DNA of 64,000 nucleotides from Toxorhynchites rutilus septentrionalis (lineage: Eukaryota > Arthropoda > Insecta > Diptera > Culicidae). Every line of letters begins with the position of its first letter. The first letter of the stretch is position 1. The translations under genes and the position numbers were made by a program. The stretch is taken from contig NC_073745.1 in NCBI RefSeq assembly GCF_029784135.1, positions 59,984,784 to 60,048,783 of the forward strand, written 5' to 3'. Below the pieces are notes generated by a model. The model made no database searches. It was not told the DNA's origin and worked only from the letters and a program-made list of their open reading frames with translations. This document shows positions 59,161-64,000 of this stretch, one piece after another.

Positions 59161-60240
59161 AGCTGACCCGGAAAACTTCATTCCGCCCCAAATTTATTTT
59201 TCGTTCTCACATTCACGTTTTTCTACTAAGCGCACGTTCATAGGTCCAATCGCAGAACTGTTAATTGATTGATTTTCTAATCTAACATTTAAAATTACCT
59301 TTTTCTATAAAATTCCTAGTACTTCTACCAAAACTCGTCATTATAATATCAGATTATTTCCAGACACAATTTTCGTTCAAGATTTTTCAACCAATTGCAA
59401 ATAACATGTCTATCCGTTACATGGAATAAATGTTTGATACATAAAATATGCTAGAATAAAGACAGCCCTAAATCGGACAATTCCTTTCTCGAGTTTTGCT
59501 CTTATCAACACATTCGGTGATCCATTTTTATGTATATAGATAGATGACGATATAGGAGTGCATTTTATCACATTGAAAAAAATTCAATTGTCATGTTTGG
59601 TTGGAACATGTTTATTATTTTTACGGGACCCCCTCTCCATTTCAAAGAAGGGAGCATACCATCATAGAAACATTTATCATATTCAAAAACCTTCACATGC
59701 CAAATTTGCCTCCTCTTAGAGAGGAGAGAGGAGTGTCGAACCACCATAGAAACGTTTATCGATCTCTAAAACCTCTCTAAGCTAAGTTTAATTCCATTTG
59801 TTTGATTAGTTCTCGAGTTGTTCAGTACCCTCCCCTCCTCCTCTTTATTGCTCCCTAAAAACTCCATACGCCAAATTTGGTTCCATTTGCTTGATTAATT
59901 CTCGAGCAATGCAGAAATTTGTGCTTCATTTGTATGTCAGCCCCCCCCCCCCTTAGAAAGGGTGGTAGAGTGTCAAACCACCGTGAAAACATTTATTGCA
60001 CCCTAAAACTTCCATATGCCAAATATGGTTTCATTTGCTTGATTAATTCTCGAGTAATGCAGAAATTTGTGTTTTATTTATATGGCAGCCTCCCCTTAGA
60101 GAGGGGGAGGAGTGTCTAACCATCATAGAAACATTTATTGCACCCTAAAACCTTCACACGTCTTATTTGGTTTCATTTGCTTGATTAATTTTCGAGTAAT
60201 GCAGAAATTTGTGTTTCATTTGTTCTTGGAACGTTCTTGG
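59160..60240. repeat. Degenerate repeat tract with about 142-148-bp units
   Basis: It starts with agctgacccggaaaacttca, a phrase I associate with widespread insect repeats. From 59800 the phrase catttgcttgattaattctcgag...atgcagaaatttgtg recurs with ctcgag (ttcgag in the last unit) at 59812, 59901, 60049 and 60191, each followed by a pyrimidine-rich ccccctta-type motif and aaaccaccatagaaac. Spacings are 89, 148 and 142 bp. A C run lies at 59941-59952. No coding. Confidence 0.75.
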
Positions 60241-60639
60241 AGCCAAATAAAAGCTTGATAAGGTTAATTGGACTTGCTGTTGAGTTGGTCAGCAAAAAAT
60301 GTGTTAGTCCAGAATATTCTTGAAAAAAAAAAAGAAAAATCTATTTTTCATTTCTTCGCGATATTGTTCCCCACTACACGTACACACACCAAGATAAAAA
60401 TACGTGCGTAAAATATTCTAATACCTTGTAGCTTCAAAATGATGCGCATCCCATCGATATGCGTTGATTTTTCACGAAGTTACAGCATGTCAAAAATCAC
60501 TGAAAATTTCCGATTTCGCACTCTGTTTATCTAAATTTTTCGTCGAGTGTATTTTCCTTAAACCATCAAACTGCCGCACAGAGGTCCCTGAGAAAATTTA
60601 GGCGGCCAAAACTCAGATTTTTGAGCTAACAATCCAAAT

Positions 60640-61045
60640 ATGTGCAGACCACTGATCATTCAACAAGTGCCAAAGGTTGTACCGCTCATGACAACTCTAC
60701 ACGAGCTGATGATTGTACCGCCCAGTGACTATTCTACCCTGGATTCCTCTAGTCAAGAGAGATGCACTACGATTGATGTGAGTACAGACTTGGGGGCGTC
60801 GCTGATCAATGGTCAGTTGCACCCCAATAGGAAGTATCCCGTGTCGGCCACATGTACAGAGCACTGGAGACTGCAACATCCCAATAATGAGAATCTTTGT
60901 AATACTAACATCGAGCCAACCGCGAGTAATCGGTTAAATATTACTAACATATTCGTAAGACAAATATTGTCAAAATATTGAACTCCCGGCCCCGTCAGGC
61001 TAACGCCATATGTGCCTTAATAAAATATGTATTTTGGAAAAAAAA
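60640..61045 (+). repeat. Relic of an I-type LINE 3' end
   Basis: The stretch contains ccgcgagtaatcggtt, shared with the 3' UTRs of the I-type LINE copies (about 20280 and 31250), and closes with gtgccttaataaaatatg and an A run. The 113-codon frame at 60640-60981 has no domain and is probably chance within this tail. The 5' boundary and target duplication are not clear. Confidence 0.5.
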
Positions 61046-61090
61046 ATCTATAAAGATATGAAACGAAACTGAAATGAGAACAATGAAATA

Positions 61091-61170
61091 TAAAGATAAG
61101 AATGTTAGATTACTGATTTTCCCTAAAATTTTGGTCAGGGAAAATCAGAAATCTAACATTCTTATCTTTA
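61091..61170. repeat. 34-bp hairpin, 12-nt loop
   Basis: Arms 61091-61124 and 61137-61170 pair at 33 of 34 positions (for example taaagataagaatgttagat with its complement). The phrase gattttccctaaaattttgg occurs here and again at about 61178, a short direct repeat. Neighbouring bases to 61345 resemble the 18943-19905 foldback family. Confidence 0.88.
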
Positions 61171-61379
61171 TAATTTTGATTTTCCCTAAAATTTTGGTCA
61201 CCCCATTTTTGACAGCATGAAAATGAAGCGCTCATTTTCATATTGTCAAAAATAGGACACATGTGACAACTTTGTCAAACACAGTTTTTGTCTAGAAAAT
61301 AACTGTCCTGGACTCTGCACCATTGTGCAATTTAAGCACAAGTATTCTTTCATGCTTAAATTTTCAAAAATTCTTGTAT

Positions 61380-61719
61380 TTTATATATTCTATATTTTTT
61401 TCATTGTTAGTATAGTTCAATTTTGACCCTTTGAATAGATTTCATGAAAATATAGAAAAAATGTGCAAAAATATTTTTTTAGAAAATATCAAAAATCAAC
61501 ACTTTGAGACTGGCGTCTGCCACATCTGAGAAACTTCCGACGCATCTAGGTTTACTGAAGCTCATGGAGCTGATCATGACGACCAGAAGATCTATGTTAA
61601 AATCGTCGATCAAACGCGTTTCAATTGATTCATTCGTTCTATGGATGAACGGTACTTGGGTCCTTCCGGAAAGTTGTCTTGATTTTTTTTTCCGAGATTG
61701 CATTTATGTTTCAATAGCC
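61380..61719. other. Unassigned stretch
   Basis: Frames on both strands cover 61479-61791 (74 aa minus, 95 aa plus). The minus one reads TQVPFIHRTNESIETRLIDD and could be a coding relic. I cannot place it in a family. Confidence 0.3.
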
Positions 61720-61805
61720 AATATTTTTACACCCACAAATTTGCACTGCGATCTGAGTTGGTGCTGTCAATGGCCAGACGAGTTGGCATAAAAATTCGTC
61801 AAATG
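61720..61805. repeat. Family B foldback end, isolated
   Basis: The sequence tacacccacaaatttgcact...gagttggtgctgtcaatggc...gagttggcataaaaattcg is a diverged right end of family B. Confidence 0.75.
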
Positions 61806-61928
61806 AAGGATAACATTTTGCATAACCAGGCATAGATAAAGATCCCGAAAAGTCAAAGAAAATCGTCTGGTTTCAGGATTGCACGAACTTTTCTATTCGG
61901 AACAAACGACACAGTTCGTTACCTATTA

Positions 61929-63896
61929 TAGGTCGGACTCGATTATCCGGAGTATTGATTTTTTTTCACTCCGGATAATCGAATCCTCCGGATAATCGAG
62001 TCAAAACAATTTTTTTCTTAATTTGTTTTTTTGCATGTATTTTTCATTTTTTGAAAATAAAAGAGGAATTTGATTTTTGATTCATCCCCTTAAAGTCAGA
62101 GAACACCTTTCTAACATTAAACAAAAATATTTATCCAAGTTTTCTCAGGAGCTGATAGACGATCATATTTGATGAAAAAAATCCTCCTACGCATATGTTC
62201 GAATTTCAACAATGACAGAGTTACAAAACTTTTTATTTGTTTCGGAATCTGTTGCTTCAAACTGGCTCTACATTAAAAAGTACGCTACGGAAGCCGACTC
62301 TGATGCTTTCATATGAAGGTTGAGAAAATTTAGTACAGGATATAGTAGTGTAACAACTAAATTAGTGAATTTTAACAACGATTTGGAAGAGAAACACTTA
62401 AAAGATAATAATTTCTAATGTGTAATTATTAATTTTATCCTAAAAATTTATATTAGACTAGATTGTTTCTATCAATTAAATTGAAGTTCTTTAACTGCTC
62501 CACAATTTGTTCTCTGACGCACAACTTCTATCATTCGTAATTTGGCTGCAATATCGATATAAACAATTCCTGGTGAAAATTCAAGCAAAATCTTCTAAAA
62601 TCATGATTTTTACCCCACTGTACATGTAATAGCCACTTAAACTTCACCTTAACGTTGAAAGGTTACATTTCTTCGTGGAATAAGCTATATTCGAAATACA
62701 AAAAAAATATTTTTTTCCAAACTGAATATAATCGGGTCCAAAATTGTATATAATCGAATCACATATAATTGTGTCCGACCTGTACTGTATTCTATTAGTC
62801 AAATCATTTCAATTGATACCAATATTGAGGGGATTGCAAAAAATACATAGTCGACCATTTTGTGGCGGCGACCTTTTCGAATTTATGTTGTTCATAATGT
62901 AGTGTATTCTCCAAATCAAGCCATTCAGCCATTTTTTTGCGGCGGCCAAATTGAATTTTTCAAGATCATGGAATACGCAGTTTTATAATGACAGTAGAAT
63001 TCAATGTATGTTCCAAATTTCAGATCAATCATTCAACAGGAACGGGGTCAATTTTAATAGAAATGTGGGATAACCCATTCAAACATACATAGAAACAGGT
63101 CAAGCTGAATGAAACCATTCAAAAAGTAATTAGTTGTTTGAGAACTGCGGCCACCTTGAAATTAGATTTTTCATTATCTGCTATGTTCTACTAGTCGAGA
63201 ACTTTCTTTTGATACATTTTTGGGCATTTTTCATTAATAACTGTGTTCTACTAGTCAAGCCTTTTCATTTGATACCCATATTGATGGGGTTCTGAGAAAA
63301 TAGATAATCCGCCATTTTGTAGCGGCCACCATCTTAGATTTGCATTTTTCATAAATAACTGTATTCTACTAGTCAAGCCCTTTCATTTGATAACCATATG
63401 GATGGGGTTGTGAAAAAAAATATATATGGCGCCATTTTGTGGGGGTGGCCATTTTGGATTTGAATTTTTCATAAATAACTGTATTCTACTAGTCAAGTCC
63501 TTTCATTTGATACTCGTTTTGATCGGGTTGTGAAAATAATACATAAGGCGCCATCTTGCGGTGGCGGCCATTTTGAATTTACATTTTTCATAAATAATTG
63601 TGTTCTACTAGTCAAGCCCTTTCATTGGATACCCATATTGATGGAGTTCTGAGAAAATATGCAATCCGCCATTTTGTAGTGGCCGTCATCTTGGATTTGC
63701 ATTTTTCACAAATAACTGTGTTCTACTAGTCAAGCCCTTTCATTTGATACTCATATTAGCTATTCAATATAGAATCATTATACAAATTATTCAAAATTTC
63801 CGAAAATTAAAAATAAAATACTCCGGATAATCGAGTCTAAAATTCCGGATAATCGAATCCCGGATAATCGAGTCTCCGGATAATCGAGTCCGACGT
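61929..63896. mobile_element. Longer pogo-like MITE relative with internal tandem array
   Basis: It begins taggtcggactcgattatcc (61929, one base off the other copies) and ends with nested ataatcgagtc motifs and gtccgacgtt (about 63896). Internal phrases match the 1.1-kb copies (cctacgcatatgttcgaat, ccccactgtacatgtaatag), but it is about 1.97 kb long. A second MITE-like end (tgtgtccgacctgta) lies at 62770-62784, so nesting or an internal duplication is possible. No transposase frame. Confidence 0.75.
63160..63770 (+). repeat. About 119-bp tandem array inside the pogo-like element
   Basis: The phrase ctgtgttctactagtcaag recurs at 63241, 63359, 63479, 63598 and 63716 (spacings 118, 120, 119, 118). 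Each unit also has cctttcatttgatacccat and a gccattttgtggcggccat-type motif. The 1.1-kb MITE copies carry only about one to two units. Confidence 0.88.
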
Positions 63897-64000
63897 TTAT
63901 TATTAAAATAAGTCATCATTGTAAGAAAAATCCAGTGTTATTTACTATCGTACAGCAAAAATATTCCAATGTACATATTAGAACAAATAATGGACTGAAA

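Noticed and set aside
60640..60981. 113-residue open frame
   Set aside because: It lies in a LINE 3' tail relic, with no domain and no sign of codon constraint.
61479..61791. Overlapping plus and minus frames that might be an exon
   Set aside because: No family match that I can name, no splice signals that decide a frame, and neighbouring sequence is repeat-derived.
63160..63770. Regular repeats that could be mistaken for a CRISPR array
   Set aside because: The 118-120-bp units are repeated throughout, with no unique spacers, and the DNA is from an animal genome.

Overview
The window reads as a gene-poor, repeat-dense stretch of an insect chromosome, most likely from a mosquito (Aedes or another culicine). 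This is inferred from the mix of BEL/Pao and errantivirus LTR elements, I-, LOA- and CR1-type LINEs, tRNA-headed SINEs, foldback elements and MITEs, and from the A+T-rich spacers. No host protein-coding gene, rRNA or functional tRNA could be supported, and there is no bacterial operon structure. Almost every coding stretch belongs to a mobile element, and most are broken.

Layout. 1-2536: 3' part of a BEL/Pao element with its 3' LTR. About 4200-8680: LINE A (ORF1 + ORF2), with ORF1 split by a SINE carrying 12-bp target duplications. 8690-12076: mostly single-copy A+T-rich DNA with two small MITE pieces. 12141-18129 (minus): errantivirus (gypsy-type endogenous retrovirus) with 3' LTR, env, pol and a gag remnant, cut off at its 5' side by a TTAA-flanked MITE (18130-18868) and a foldback element (18943-19905). 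20141-23650 (minus) and 28534-31395 (plus): two close copies of one I-type LINE, the second with a long open RT-RNase H frame. 23655-26260: single-copy DNA. 26265-33440: several nested foldback elements, one of which holds LINE copy 2 and a perfect 39-bp hairpin at its tip.

33690-46620 is a 'Russian doll': one decayed LOA-type LINE that can be followed in pieces through six later insertions. These are a tRNA-SINE, a Harbinger-like MITE, a minus-strand CR1-like LINE, a second SINE, a MITE with about 33-bp inverted ends, and a BEL/Pao element with two 269-bp LTRs. The BEL copy has lost RNase H and the integrase core, yet its LTRs differ at only two positions.

46620-49230 and 56341-59160 look single-copy, without a recognisable gene. 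49233-55320 is dominated by a palindrome of about 5 kb. Its outer arms (about 2.08 kb each) are nearly identical and both carry the same pogo-like MITE and the same 310-bp tandem duplication. 59160-64000 holds tandem repeats, a LINE 3' tail relic, a 34-bp hairpin and a longer relative of the pogo-like MITE with a 119-bp tandem array.

The elements do not form a pathway. What links them is insertion order, which target duplications and interrupted reading frames often let one read directly. The features best worth checking are the 5-kb palindrome, the recently moved but coding-defective BEL derivative, the six-fold nested LOA LINE, and the possibility that the whole region is a small-RNA (piRNA) source locus.
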